A DNA stretch of 64,000 nucleotides from positions 3,277,140-3,341,139 of the forward strand of contig NC_043740.1 in assembly GCF_004337985.1 (NCBI RefSeq). The letters run 5' to 3'. Under the pieces are notes generated by a model. The model was not told where the DNA came from and ran no database searches. It saw only the letters and a program-made list of their open reading frames with translations. A program made the position numbers and the translations under genes. Of the stretch, positions 25,355 through 36,745 are shown one piece after another; positions within the stretch are counted from its first letter, which is position 1, and each line of letters starts with the position of its first letter. The stretch is from Pyricularia pennisetigena. Taxonomy: Eukaryota > Ascomycota > Sordariomycetes > Magnaporthales > Pyriculariaceae.

Positions 25355-26938
25355 GGTTGATTGGTTGTGTCGTTTGATGCTGGGCTGTCGACCTTGGTTT
25401 CGTTTCACTGACAAACGGACCCGAATTCCCCCTATATTCGCCTCACCTGAAGCGCCCAAGCTTTTCTCAGGTCTGCGGTTTTGTTGTAGCTGACGCTTGC
25501 TTGTGTGCATACTGTACATGCAAACAAGACGCGTCTGAGCTTGCTTCTCGGAAGGTTGCTCCGGAGCCGCCAGCCTATGATCGACCATCAAGCGCAGGTC
25601 GCCTGCAAAATGCACCTAGCCACAGGCAGTATTCCGACTCCCGAGTTGCGAGTAAATTCTGTTGCGTACCTAGCAGCTGTGCCTTGTCCCTGACCTGGCT
25701 TCACTGACTAGCCTCCCAAGCCTCCCATGGTGTCTGTTGCCGGTACACCTATCCTGGCGCTAACTTTAGTGGTCACAGGAGCCAGTACCGTACCCCAAAT
25801 CTGCCCCCCTTTTTTCAACCTCTTTAGCGTGTTCGATTTCCAAAAGCATCGAACTTCAGTAATGTGGGGACTATACTGTGCGTGCACAGCACACAGTTTG
25901 GACCTGAGACGACGCAATCCCTCCCCGTCGACCTTTTAGTCTAGCATCCGTCAGGTCAGGGCCCACGATTGGCACTACGACAAGACCTGTCCGTCCGTGC
26001 AAAAACAGACAACAAGAGAGACAAGATTTTTTTTCTTTTTTTCTTTTGGTTTGAGTCAGGGTCGATGGATACAACCGGAACCTGACAGCCTTACAAAACA
26101 GGAATATCTAATTCATACATAACGCGACAAAACAATTAATCAGACTACCGATGCATGACAGCCGGGAGATTGCGGTGCACCACTTGACCAGGCACCGTAT
26201 GACGTGGAATCAATTGGATCGGGTCTCATCACAAGTTTGTGGGGAATTGACTCGGTAAAACATCGCCAGTAGCCAGCCAGCCTCGTAGGTAGATTCAACG
26301 AGTTTCCGCAAAATGGGGACAGTTTTGCCGCGGATAAGCAGCTGGCAGTTGGCCTGGCGTCAAAATGGGGCGGATCTGCCTGCCTGGTTGACTGTTACTT
26401 TATTTCATACGCGAATGCCATGGGGAAACCTGTGTTTTGTTGGACGTTAGCTCGGCTCATGAAGCATGGTCCCTTAAAAGACCCGCGGGTATTTTTCCCA
26501 GGTCTCCAAACCGCTAACGCAAAAGAATAAGACAAAAAAAAAAAAGCCAAGGCAAGGTGTGGAAAGTGAACAATTTACGGCGGTGACAAGCAACTGGCGT
26601 GTCAAGAATCTCCAACCAGCCCTGCATTAATTTTGCGGCGAACCGGCCGAGCACGATTCGCTCCAAAGTTCGGCAACTCGGACAATCTGTAGATTCCCGA
26701 GGGTCCCCTCCTCCCCTAAGCATTTCCAGCAACAGCTCTACTTAATTTTACTCAATCAAGTGTCGATGAGCCAGGTGGAACACCTACGCGTAATGCCCAT
26801 AATATCACGCCACCAAGAAAATAGAAACTGCTGCGGTTAGAGAGGCTGCGTGGTGATCATGGAATTACTATTACTGCAAGTTGCCTAATTACCGGTAAAC
26901 AACAATTAACGTCGGGAAAGAGGGTAAAATAGCAGAAA

Positions 26939-26940
<2 letters not shown>

Positions 26941-26969
<29 letters not shown>

Positions 26970-26970
26970 A
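26941..26970. repeat. (GAA)n microsatellite
   Basis: Ten GAA units with one GGA variant. They generate a false Ser-rich open frame on the minus strand. Confidence 0.9.
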
Positions 26971-28254
26971 AAACGCAACACTGTATACTTGCGCGATTGG
27001 CTCTCCACAAGTTCCTGGCTTGTGTCTCTCTCCGGAGATGCGTGATAACCACAGTGACTCGACCCCTGTTCAACTTTGTCCTGGCTTTTACCCAACACAC
27101 ACAAGCGCGCAGGTTTCTGGCTGTCGCTTTGCAGCAGAACGGCTGACTGTGGATTAGGGTTTATTGTCATCCAAGTCACTTTGAACCTCGGCGATTCTTT
27201 GCATGACACGGGAAGTGGAGTACCATAGACGTTGCATTCTTGTAGACTACTGTGGTATTTCCTCCACAGCAGTTCAACCAGTAGGGGTGTGACCAAGCTG
27301 ATGGTGACGTCCCAGAGGAACGGATGAGGCGAGGATGACAGTAGAGGAAAAACAAGGGTCGTTCGTTGAAAAAAAAAAAAAAAAGACACACACACACACA
27401 AAAGGACAGCCCCGGAGACACCATCGTTGTAGGCCGGCTCCGCCTCGGTCGTGTCATGGTTTTTTGGTCTAAGATCAAAGGGGCAAGCACTCGTACGAGA
27501 GCTATTGGTTGTTCCAACTCCATAAGCATCAGCTTCCTTTGGGGTTTGGACGAAGGTGTAGTAGTAATCACCGGGTCGTAAAAGCCAGGAAGATCGCATA
27601 AACGAACCCATACTACCATTTTAAAAAAAAGTTCATCAACGAAATCCGGGTGTCGACTGGTGTATTACTAGTTCCATCGACGGGCTTGTTTTGGTTGAGC
27701 TAACGGCGCGGACGCTAGCCTCAGGTGGACTATTCCCAAAGGGGATAAAGTGTTGCTATTCATGGAATACTATTCACAAGGAACTGATCTCTATACATGG
27801 AGCCACCGTTTTGGCCACGATTTTTAGCATGCTTTTTACTGGTCCAGCCGTAGTAGCTGAACAAAACAGTCCGACATGTTGAAGGAAGGGGCGGAGAATC
27901 CTGTGTCGAGAGATAAAAAGAAAAGAAAAAAGAAAAAAAAATCTGTGGAAGTGATCCACTCAACTATGACAGGGTCCCGGCTATGTTGCGCTATGCCAAG
28001 GCAAATGCTGCTATCAACCATCTGCTTACTTTCCAACAGTCAAAGTCGATGATGCTCTACAGTCGACGGGCCCAAACAACCAAAAGTCCCTGCCCCAAGT
28101 TGAACGCGGCCTAAGATTTTTTTAACAAGTGTGAGTACAGTAATAGTCTACTGCCCGAATTGCCGGCCGACTTGTGGGGTTGCTTTGACAACGGGCTAAA
28201 TGTACTTTGATTGATCGTTGGGCTGTCTTGCCGGAGGCTAGCTCCTCGCGGTTT

Positions 28255-28259
<5 letters not shown>

Positions 28260-28288
<29 letters not shown>
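28260..28288. repeat. Poly(T) run, 29 nt
   Basis: Uninterrupted T29. Confidence 0.95.
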
Positions 28289-28688
28289 GTCGCGGGATGC
28301 ATCGCTGCCCAGGGAGATTGTCTCTGGTCGAAATGGGGGACAGAACTGGCGAATGACAAGTCGCAGGCTCATTATATCCTTCAATCTGACGGTGCTACCT
28401 CCGACTCGGGCTGTGGTACGTTGCTGCCGTTGAGGTTGCCCTTCCTCGGCCACGAGAGTGTCGGAGTGGACCGGCGCCCCGATACGACATGCTTAGGGCT
28501 GGGGGGGCAATGGAACTTGACGGTGGCCAGTCATAACATGCTTACCGGTGGACTAGCTAGACTCTAATGCATACGCAAATACCAGGGCGCACACCTGTAC
28601 CGGATTGAGCCAATCGCCTAGGGTGGGATGGAAAAGATGTGGCAGTCATGGTGACCAGGTGACCTAGGGATTCGGCATCGACCCTTGG

Positions 28689-28713
28689 TTTTTTTTTTTT
28701 TTTTTTTTTTTTT
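28689..28713. repeat. Poly(T) run, 25 nt
   Basis: Uninterrupted T25, about 400 bp from the preceding run. Confidence 0.95.
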
Positions 28714-30030
28714 GGACTTCTTTGTTGTTGTTGGTCTTTGTCTTTCGACCACAGACTGAAGTTTGCTTAGCTTGCTTACACCATTCTAGTCTCGTTCTAT
28801 TATCCCTTCCGGAGGTTCGAGTTTCTTTTTTAAGGTCTGCCAAAGTTGATCTAACCCATTCATCACAGGTTAGGTGATTTACTTGGGATGGTTCGGGTGT
28901 ATCTGGAAGGCGCCCAGAAGTCAGCTCTATTAGTTGCTTCACCAATTGTACCTAATCTTAGAATTTCTTGCTTGCTTGCTTGGAATGTGGAAAGAAACTA
29001 CGCCAGTGGAAGATAAAATGTAAACAAGTATCTGACAGAAAAAAAGTACAGCCACTCTGAGCGGAAGGCCACGGGAGAAGGACTTCGGGCTTTTCTGAAC
29101 CACCGTCATTGGCCGCCCAACCAGAGAAGCACGCCGGTCAGCCAAGAATTCACTGTTTCTTTGCTCGGTTGCTTCAGGCTTCTACCAATTAGCCGCAGGC
29201 TAGACTACACAAGGAATGGGCGTCTGTAAAGCAGCAGTATTTTTTTCTCTCCCCTTCGTCCAACTGCGGACAATGTGGCTGGGTTGATTTCACGTGGCGG
29301 ATGCACGGGGTTGATGATGGACATAAGAAACATAAAAGAAAAAAAAAAAAGAAAGAAAGAAACAAACATCAAAAGTTTCGAGTTATTCTTGGCAAAACGT
29401 TTGTGCTCGATTGGTCTAGACTGCAATGTGCTCTTTTTTGGTGACAAACCATGGTATGATTTCTTTGAGTTTGGGATAAGTCCAACATCAGCGAGCAAAA
29501 AGTTATCTGAACTTTGACGTAGGAGGCAGCTCCAATAGTCAAAAGGCCGTGCAATGTCAGGGAGGCCACCAACTATTTTCTGGGCATTTTTTTCGCCTCG
29601 CCCCAAGCGAACAAGACCAAAAGAGAGCATGCTCGACTCAATCAAATACCGATGGGTGGTACAGTAGTATAATCGATCAATGCAATGTATCTGCCATGTT
29701 CCTTGCTGCCAAATCTCACTGATGACTGCCACATGCAGCCTCGTGGGATGGGACGAGCAAGTTTGAAATGCCAAGGCGGATAGTCAAAAAGTCAAGGACA
29801 AAGTGGGTTGGGATCCAAACCTGCAGCGTCGCCTCAGCATTTCCATGGCGGCTCGGGTAGAAATGGGGACTTGCCAGAGTTGTGGTTGCGGCTCGAACCA
29901 ATAAACAACAACAACAATAACAAAACCCAAAACAGAACCAACTAGCCATTCACGCCCCCAAGCCAAACAGGCCCGGGAAAACAGCTCCCGTTTTTTATGG
30001 CTTGTGGAATCAATGTCCAAGTAGCGGGGC

Positions 30031-30060
30031 AGACAGAGAGAGAGAGGGAGAGAGAGAGAC
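30031..30060. repeat. (GA)n microsatellite
   Basis: GA-rich tract with C and GG interruptions, about 1.7 kb upstream of the regulator start. Confidence 0.85.
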
Positions 30061-31582
30061 AGGCAGGTCAGGCATGCATGCACAGTTACAGTACCTACCT
30101 TAGGCAGACGCGGACGGACGACGGTGACGACGTGGTCAGTGCTTCGACGGTCCCTTTGTTTCTTCCCATCCTGGCTCAAATCTTTGGAATCGCTTCTTCA
30201 AGGATGCCAACCAGGACAGGTAAAGTGTGCGGACTGGCGGACAGTCGAGTCGTCAACTTGGTGGGGCTTCTCCCTCTGCGTGCGACGTCTTGTGCTGAAC
30301 GGGATGGTGCTGGGAGGGGTATGACCGGGATCTGGAGCCAGAGAAAAAAAAAAACCCAGCTAGGCCAAGGGTAGTAGGGTGGGCGAGTGAACTGGGGTTT
30401 TTGGGGGTGTGTGCACCGTATGCTTGCGGTTTCGCACACCAATCCAAAAGTCCCGCCTGCAGGCCTGCGACCGTGCTTCCAGTGTATGCCCGGTTGGCGG
30501 CCACTGTGACAGTACCCAGGTGCCTACCTGCCTCCATGCCTGTCTGCCTGCCTGCCTGTCCCTCTCTTACAGCCAAGGGCAAGCAACCCGCTAGCTAGCC
30601 TGGTATTTAACAAAGTGGCATCCCTCCCCCTCCACCAAACGCCTCCGACCTCTCCTCCTGAATCCAGTCTCAGCATCAATCAAGATTTCAATCCAGCGCC
30701 TTTCGCTGCAAAACTCAACAACCCACGTTCGCTAAGAACCCCCCCTTAGGAAGTCCTCGTTGGCTCCTGTCATTCGCTTGTTTCCTTACTGTCGCTTCGT
30801 TTCCTTTTTCCATCTTGTTTGTTGTTCCGACTTTTCCGCCATCAGGGTATCTTGAAGAAGTATATACCGAGAAATTGAAGGCGCAGCGAACGAACCCCGA
30901 AAAATCCAGCCAATACCAGCCAAAAGCCCAGGAACACCTCGCAATCCCACCGAAAAGCAAAAGGTTCAAAGGAGCAAAGTGGTTTGGAGCTCGAATTTAA
31001 TCGTGGCGAAAGACAAAGAATCAATCAGCTATTAGCAAGCAATATTGGGCTTCAGCATTCGGAAATCCGCACCTACAGACAAATCTGCGTTATTTTGCCG
31101 CCTTTAGCTCGCCACCAGTCTCCGCATCGTCAAAACAGCCCACTTCGGCCCTAGCCGACGGTACCGTCACTCTGGCTGTGTCCTCAGCCGCAAGCTTCCA
31201 TCTTCGCACGAACCCTACGACATCCCGCTAAAGTAGGGACTCAAATCCACACCAAAGCGAAGTGACGACGCAGAAAAAGGCAAAGAGAACGTTGCATCAG
31301 TGGCCTCATTCGTTCGGCTCTGATTCAACCGCCTCTTTCTACTGCTCCGCCCGCTCACGTATACTGTGCCCCGGATCCGCATCTCACCTTCGGCCCATCT
31401 GCAATTATTCCTGCTACTACTATTTGGCGTGACTGATATATCACGCCAAAGGTCCCTTGCAGCAGTGGCAGTCTTGTGATAGCCTCATCATTCGCTCCTC
31501 ACCTACTTGACCAACACCGACGCTCGCTACCCTTCCTTGCCTGCCTCTGACACTTCTCCTTGGCGTCACTAGCGGCCTCTTC

Positions 31583-31588
31583 ATGTAA
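31583..31588 (+). promoter_or_regulatory. Start-stop uORF (ATG-TAA) in the putative regulator leader
   Basis: An ATG followed directly by TAA, 178 nt upstream of the regulator ATG. Start-stop elements of this kind can stall ribosomes. It matters only if the leader is transcribed and unspliced here, which I cannot test. Confidence 0.4.
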
Positions 31589-31689
31589 GACTTAAACCGG
31601 ATCCATATCCTGTTATATTTTATACTCTCTTACACTTCGTCTCTACCTCATCCCTTCCCTCGATACGTTACTACCTATAGCCTCATCGA

Positions 31690-31719
31690 ATGCTGCATTG
31701 GCCTAACATCGGTTCTTAG
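31690..31719 (+). promoter_or_regulatory. 9-codon uORF in the putative regulator leader
   Basis: ATG to TAG encoding MLHWPNIGS. It ends 46 nt before the regulator ATG, close enough to limit reinitiation at the main start. Confidence 0.4.
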
Positions 31720-31765
31720 TTCTCTCGTTCCTCTTTGAGCTCTACTCTTTAATAAGATTTGCACA

Positions 31766-34007
31766 ATGGCTGGTCCCGGCGGTGGCCCTCCTCGTCGCAG
31801 GTAAGTTGGTTCGTATGATGATGGGTTCCTTGCAACATATCACTGACAGTTGCCCTCATATATAGCCACACCAAGTCCCGAAAGGGCTGTGAGACCTGGT
31901 ATGTTTATACCGATGCTTGTCACCCGGTGCCGGGTCCCCGATTGTTCTGATCCTCACTAACCAACTATATAGCAAACGTCGACACATTCGATGTGATGAG
32001 ACCTTCCCTCAATGGTACGTCTTATTATCATAGTGAACCTTGACCGCGTGTATCCACTAACACCGATTTCAGTCGCAACTGTACCAAGCACAAGATCAGG
32101 TGTCCCTACAATGACATTCCTATGTCTGACGAGCGCTCCGGCTCGCCTGATCAACCTGATCTGATGTGGACCCCGGAGTCCAGGGCTGTCGTTGAGCAAT
32201 GGCAGAACACCGGTGTCTTTCCCTTCCCGGGAATGAACATCTTCCCGACTCCCAACTCACAGTACCTTTCCATTGAAGACTTGAGGTTGATACATCACGT
32301 CGCTTCCATCAGCGATCAGATGCTAAGCATGGATGCCGATGGCTTTACTCTGTGGACTCGCCAGATTCCCACGTAAGTAACCTTGTCGGTCTTCGCCAGG
32401 GTAAAGACACAGTACTAAAACAGTGTATTACTACAGGCTCATCAAGATCGGCGCTACGACCCCCTATGTTATGCACGCGCTGCTAGCCTTTTCGGCCATG
32501 CACATCGCTTTCCTCACGGATTGCCCTCTCGTTGGCAACATGGCGTACGAGCATCGTGGTATTGCATTGAAGGGTCTGCAGGAAGCCATTGGCACATTCT
32601 CGAGGGAAACTTCAGACGCCATACTTGCGGCTTCACTGGTGCTTTCTTGGCAAGCTACTGATTGGTAGGTCCCTTTATTTATCCCCTGCATGCCGCGGCC
32701 GCCTGCAGGTAACGGCGGCGCACAAGCGACGAATCTGTCCAGCCCTAACAGACGCTAACAAAGGTTTCCCATTGTAGGCGCAGCTGGACCCATCTCATGC
32801 AGGGCACTCGAGTGGTGAGTGCTCAGTGACTGATCCTGGTTTCGAGCTCAACACGAGCCTGAAATTAACCGTCTAAAACTACTCGCTTAACCCCCCAAAT
32901 GAGCGTTACTGACCTATATATCACTTGAACCAGGTGATGGAGGCAATGGAGCCTTGGAAGCACGAGTCCCAATTCGGCGACTTCATCGCTGAGAGCAGCA
33001 CGTTCCCGACCGCGCCCCCGTCGCCCACCCCTGACCATAAACCTAGCCAGCCGCACCAAGAGGACATTGACGCCTTTCAACGCACTCTACAACAACTGCA
33101 GAAGCTTGAAAGCCATATGAAGCAGATTCGGGAGGATCCCAAGGCGGTCACACAACTGATCACATTTTTGAAGGGTGCGCGCAAAGTCAGCCCGGCGTTT
33201 AACGTTGCCCAACAGTTCGAGCGTCTCCGCGACCTGAGGACCTGGCTCTTCTGGTTGCCCGTCGACTTCCTTCAGCGTCAGCGAGTCCCAACCGCCAGTT
33301 CTCTCCTGATAATTGCGCACTATTACACTGTCGCCCTCATCATGGAGCGCCTGTTCCCAGAGATCGGCGCGGCCTACTTTGGCAGCATGTCGATTGCCCC
33401 CGTCGAGGAGATCGCGCGGCGTCTGCTATCAGTCAACGTCTCGGGCAACATGAACGATGTCTCCTCGCCCCTGCCGCTCATGGAGTTCCCTATCGATACG
33501 GTGAAGGAGTTCCGTTCTCGCATGGGATTTGCTCACCCCGTCCGCACACCATCGTTCCCTCAGTTCGACCCGCCCAACTTCTACGTTCCGCATAGCGCGC
33601 CGATGCAGCAGATGCCCGTAACGACTGCCGAATACGGACCTTACGGGACCACACCGGCTTTCAGCTACAGCACCGAAGACCTGTCCGTCATCACGGCTGA
33701 CCATCTCAACACACCGGTGACGGGTCCCACCAGCGCCATCAGCCCGCTGCAATTGTCGTCCCCGTTCACAAATCATCAGTACCTGAACATCCCGAGCCCT
33801 TCGTATGGCGGATATAGCCCTGCATCTAGCACATTCGGCGGCGACTTTAACGACTTTTCTGCCGAGTTTGGTGACAACTCGTCCATTGGCTACAGTGACC
33901 ATGAGGATTTTGCATACAATGATATGGGTTTCGGCACCCCGATGATGGGAGGTTCGAGCAACTTTGGAGCCGGGTTCGTTACTCCAGCCCAGCCCCTGTG
34001 GACCTAG
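31766..34007 (+). CDS. Zn2Cys6 (fungal-type) transcription factor
   Basis: Predicted as join(31766..31800, 31866..31898, 31973..32014, 32073..32372, 32437..32664, 32778..32814, 32934..34007), 582 residues, seven exons. All donors and acceptors are consensus and every phase closes. The binuclear zinc cluster has C20, C23, C30, C37, C40 and C47 with the canonical C-x2-C-x6-C-x6-C-x2-C-x6-C spacing. The next ~300 residues resemble the regulatory domain of Upc2-like / Fungal_trans_2 proteins (DLRLIHHVASISDQMLSMDA; YVMHALLAFSAMHIAFL). The C-terminal third is Pro/Ser/Tyr/Gly-rich, as in activation domains. It is probably a nuclear DNA-binding regulator; targets are unknown. A large upstream spacer, a long leader and uORFs suggest complex control. 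The C-terminus may be incomplete. Confidence 0.9.
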
Positions 34008-34413
34008 AGACCGAAAAGATCTCGAGCCACCGTTCTATCCCCGAAGCCACGCCTTGATCGGTCGGGCGTCCGACGCCTCAGCCGATCCAGGACCCAGCAT
34101 CGAACAAAATTTGTCTGACTTTGGCCCCTTCCCCAGGACTTCAACTTGCATGAGCACAACGCCGACTTTTCCGCCCCCGGAAGACCTTCTTGGGAGGTTC
34201 CCAGGCCTCGCTCCATCACCATTCCTGAAGCCGGAACAGTTTGGAATGCTACCTCCGCCGGAGTCGCCCATACCTGGCCTCTCCGTCCCGAACCATCGCC
34301 AGAATCTCTCCGTCACTTCGATTGCATCTTTCGCCTCTGCGCCTCCGTCACTCTCAGATTACTCAGTTGACTTTTCCCCTGTGGCAATCAAACAGGAGAG
34401 TCGCGAAGTCTGA
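34001..34413 (+). other. Probable out-of-frame C-terminal continuation of the regulator
   Basis: Just before the regulator stop (34005-34007), the next frame reads DLETEKISSHRSIPEATP to a TGA at 34055. From about 34053 the third frame stays open to 34413 with protein-like sequence: LIGRASDASADPGPSIEQN, then Pro/Phe-rich segments (FPPPEDLLGRFPG, FLKPEQFGMLPPPE), ending VAIKQESREV. The motif AIKQE matches a SUMO consensus (psi-K-x-E). I found no canonical intron linking the frames. Two small indels in the assembly, or real frameshifts that shortened the protein, would explain it. Confidence 0.45.
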
Positions 34414-34418
34414 TCCGA

Positions 34419-34444
34419 TTTTTTTTTTTTTTTTTTTTTTTTTT
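34419..34444. repeat. Poly(T) run, 26 nt
   Basis: Uninterrupted T26 directly after the stop of the out-of-frame continuation. Confidence 0.95.
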
Positions 34445-34526
34445 ACTATTTGAGTTTTGCTTGGTTTTGCCGACGTCTTTTCCACAACTTTCGCTTATAA
34501 TGGAACTGCTCAGGGTGCTCGTTTGA

Positions 34527-35150
34527 TCGCTGCCGCGACGGCCGGTCCCAGCATTTTCACATTTCACAACTACCTGGCCTCCTACGAAAAGCCAGACCCT
34601 TTTTAATCACCACACCTTCGACAACAGACGCAAATGTATTACAACACTCCTTCGCCACCACGATCGCTACCACACCCAACTTCTGATTGCTCGACGCAAC
34701 CGAACCATCCAACTTGAACCACGCTCCTTCACGCATGCAAGAAAGCAACACCTCGCGCGCTCAGTCGCCCAACGTGTTTGCATAATAACAAAACCACGCT
34801 CCTTTGTCAACATCATCCAAGAGATACCCACTATAGACATTCCTTTTTCGACGGATGGGGGACACCTAAAACCAACCAACTTAGAGCATAGAAATGACTC
34901 GACACACTCCTTTGACGACCTTGACGACATTCTCAATCATCCCAGGCATGCTGGAGTCATCCATTTTAATCAGCGTTTACACTCCTTATGGAAAGACGGG
35001 ATCGCATCGATTAGCTCTGCGCCCAAGATCTTTGCCTGTTTCACAACACTTTTACGACGATCACGATACCCAACCTGCATAGCGACTGTTGAACCCTTTT
35101 TAGTTCCCATCTTCAGGGAGACTAACTTCTGGTCTAATTTTTCTGTTTGA
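34527..35150 (+). other. Start-less 208-codon open frame in the regulator 3' region
   Basis: From just after a TGA at 34524 to a TGA at 35148 one plus frame is open with no ATG. The translation is rich in His, Arg, Thr and Ile (for example IIQEIPTIDIPFSTDGG and FDDLDDILNHPRHAGV), with no known domain. The strand is G-poor, which lowers the stop frequency, and C/A/T-rich 3' UTRs are common in this fungal group. I favour untranslated 3' sequence. Confidence 0.3.
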
Positions 35151-36116
35151 TTTTCCTCTAATGTTTCCATCAATCTGATTGGATCTACAAAACTGCATTG
35201 GGCGGCGTTTAAATAAGCTCTGGATATATGTATCTCAACTCTGAAGTTTTGTCTATCCTATTATATTGGCAGCTAATAAGAAAGGTGCTTCCTTATTTTT
35301 ATTATGACATTGTTTTGGTCCTTGAGCTTACTGCCGTCCATCCATGTTGTAGTTGCCCTCCCACAATGTATGTTGAGGAGGCTCAAGGCTCTTCTGCTGG
35401 TCCAACCTGCGTTCATATTGCTTATAACAATTTGATATGGCTCAAAAACGTGAAGTTGTAGATTGAGTAGTGCAGCCCTCCAATATGTATGTGACGTGGT
35501 ACATATGTACAAATGCATCTGTAAATAGCCACGACCCGTTTGCAGACTGGCACAACCTCCTCAGCCATATGACCCTCACTCAGTACAACTATGTAAAGAG
35601 CAAATATGTCACCCGAACTATTTCCAAATTCATGGAGCACGCACGCCAAGCTGAACAACAGACCAACCCCAACAACATTTTGTTGGCCGCTTTTTCGTTG
35701 GTAAGCAACCGGAAACTTCGAGTATTATGTACATGAAAAACTATCTACTTTTTTGGAGTGTGTTATCTATCTACCTATCTACTGGATTTGAGCGCGTGGG
35801 GATATCTACCTACTATGCAATGCCCGATGAGAAACAGAAAAAAAAAAAAAAAAAAAAAAGAAACAGTGCCCATCCAAGGGTTTGTTTCATTTGCTCCCAC
35901 CCCTCCTTTCTGTGAGGGCCCATTTTCCTCCTCTTTAACTGTGTCGACACGTTTGAAAGGTCGTTCAAGATACCGACTTTCTTCAACCACCCTTGTGATC
36001 CCCGGAAACGAGGAAGAGGGGCTCCGTCGTGTGAACGAACCGGAGTGGCCGTCGTGACGCAGAATTCGGGCTTTGATGGCTATTCGAATCCGCTCCTGGT
36101 CCCCTATACCAGGCTG
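35151..36116. other. Spacer after the regulator
   Basis: AT-rich sequence to about 35.5 kb, then a plus-strand frame around 35520-35700 (SHMTLTQYNYVKSKYVTRT) that ends near a GTAAGC donor-like site at about 35701. It could be an upstream exon of the 36.1-kb model, but no acceptor joins the two convincingly. An A-run lies at about 35838-35859. Confidence 0.35.
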
Positions 36117-36510
36117 ATGCAAGTGCTTCTAGACCCCCACGACTGTCGACGAGTATGCATACCTCTTGCCATTGAATGTCCAAGGGTAGTCTTTTTTTTT
36201 CCTAGCACGTCGTCGTCGCGTTGGTTGAAGCTCAACTCTCTTGTTTTTCCAGAAACAGACCACAAGAACTAGCCGCGAGACCTTTGCCTTGCAAAATCAA
36301 GTCAACAACCTGCCCCTGAACACCTTTACCAGACTTGACCCATCACAAAGTTTAGTTTTTGCCTCTCGGCTATCAAACATCATTTTGGCATGCTGTAGCA
36401 GGATCGCCCCAGACGCCTACGAAAACAAGATTCCCGATCGTGACTTCGTTGCTCGCATTAACGCCCGAGAAAAGAAGAAACGCCGTGGTCAGTTACAAAA
36501 AATAAAATAA
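36117..36510 (+). CDS. Possible small gene, unknown function
   Basis: Model join(36117..36152, 36253..36510), 97 residues. The GTATGC donor and TTTTTCCAG acceptor keep phase 0, joining LLDPHDCRR to KQTTRTSRETFALQ. The first frame stays open upstream to about 35916 without an ATG, so an earlier exon may exist. The C-terminus is basic (NAREKKKRRGQ), and no domain is recognised. The case rests only on a clean splice pair and protein-like composition. It is tail to tail with the transportin gene. Confidence 0.35.
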
Positions 36511-36745
36511 AAAAAAAAGCCAGATCACTCTCAACCAGTCCGCCATCTTGAAGATGTAAAAGAAGATTCAACGAAATGACGCAGGATTTCGATATTGCAA
36601 GATTGGTATAAGAGCAAGCTGGCAGCAGGCATCGCTATAGCGCTGGCTTTTGGCGTGATTTTCTTATTTGCATGCCAATTCATGCCTTTCTGGGACAACC
36701 CCCAAGGGGGGATTGGTTGCAGTATCACGGCAAATTAGTCTCGGT

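Larger units (their letters stand above)
17624..31765. other. 14-kb spacer with no supported gene
   Basis: No open frame here has a recognisable domain, a plausible splice partner or protein-like composition. The longest (26889-27611, minus) is largely translated GAA/TTC and GT repeats. Long T/A runs, CA, GA and GAA microsatellites and scattered TACTGTAC motifs are present. The last ~1.1 kb (about 30.6-31.77 kb) is C/T-rich and probably holds the promoter and transcribed leader of the Zn2Cys6 gene. A non-coding RNA cannot be excluded, but I see no diagnostic structure. Confidence 0.55.

Noticed and set aside
26889..27611. 240-codon minus open frame
   Set aside because: Its length comes from translated GAA/TTC and GT repeats (poly-Ser, Cys-Val and Phe runs). 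The rest is not protein-like.
25327..28713. Poly(T) runs as tails of SINE-like retroposons
   Set aside because: Sequences next to the runs share no similarity and no Pol III boxes are seen.
29205..29774. 189-codon minus open frame
   Set aside because: Phe/Leu-rich runs from A-tracts, no family resemblance.
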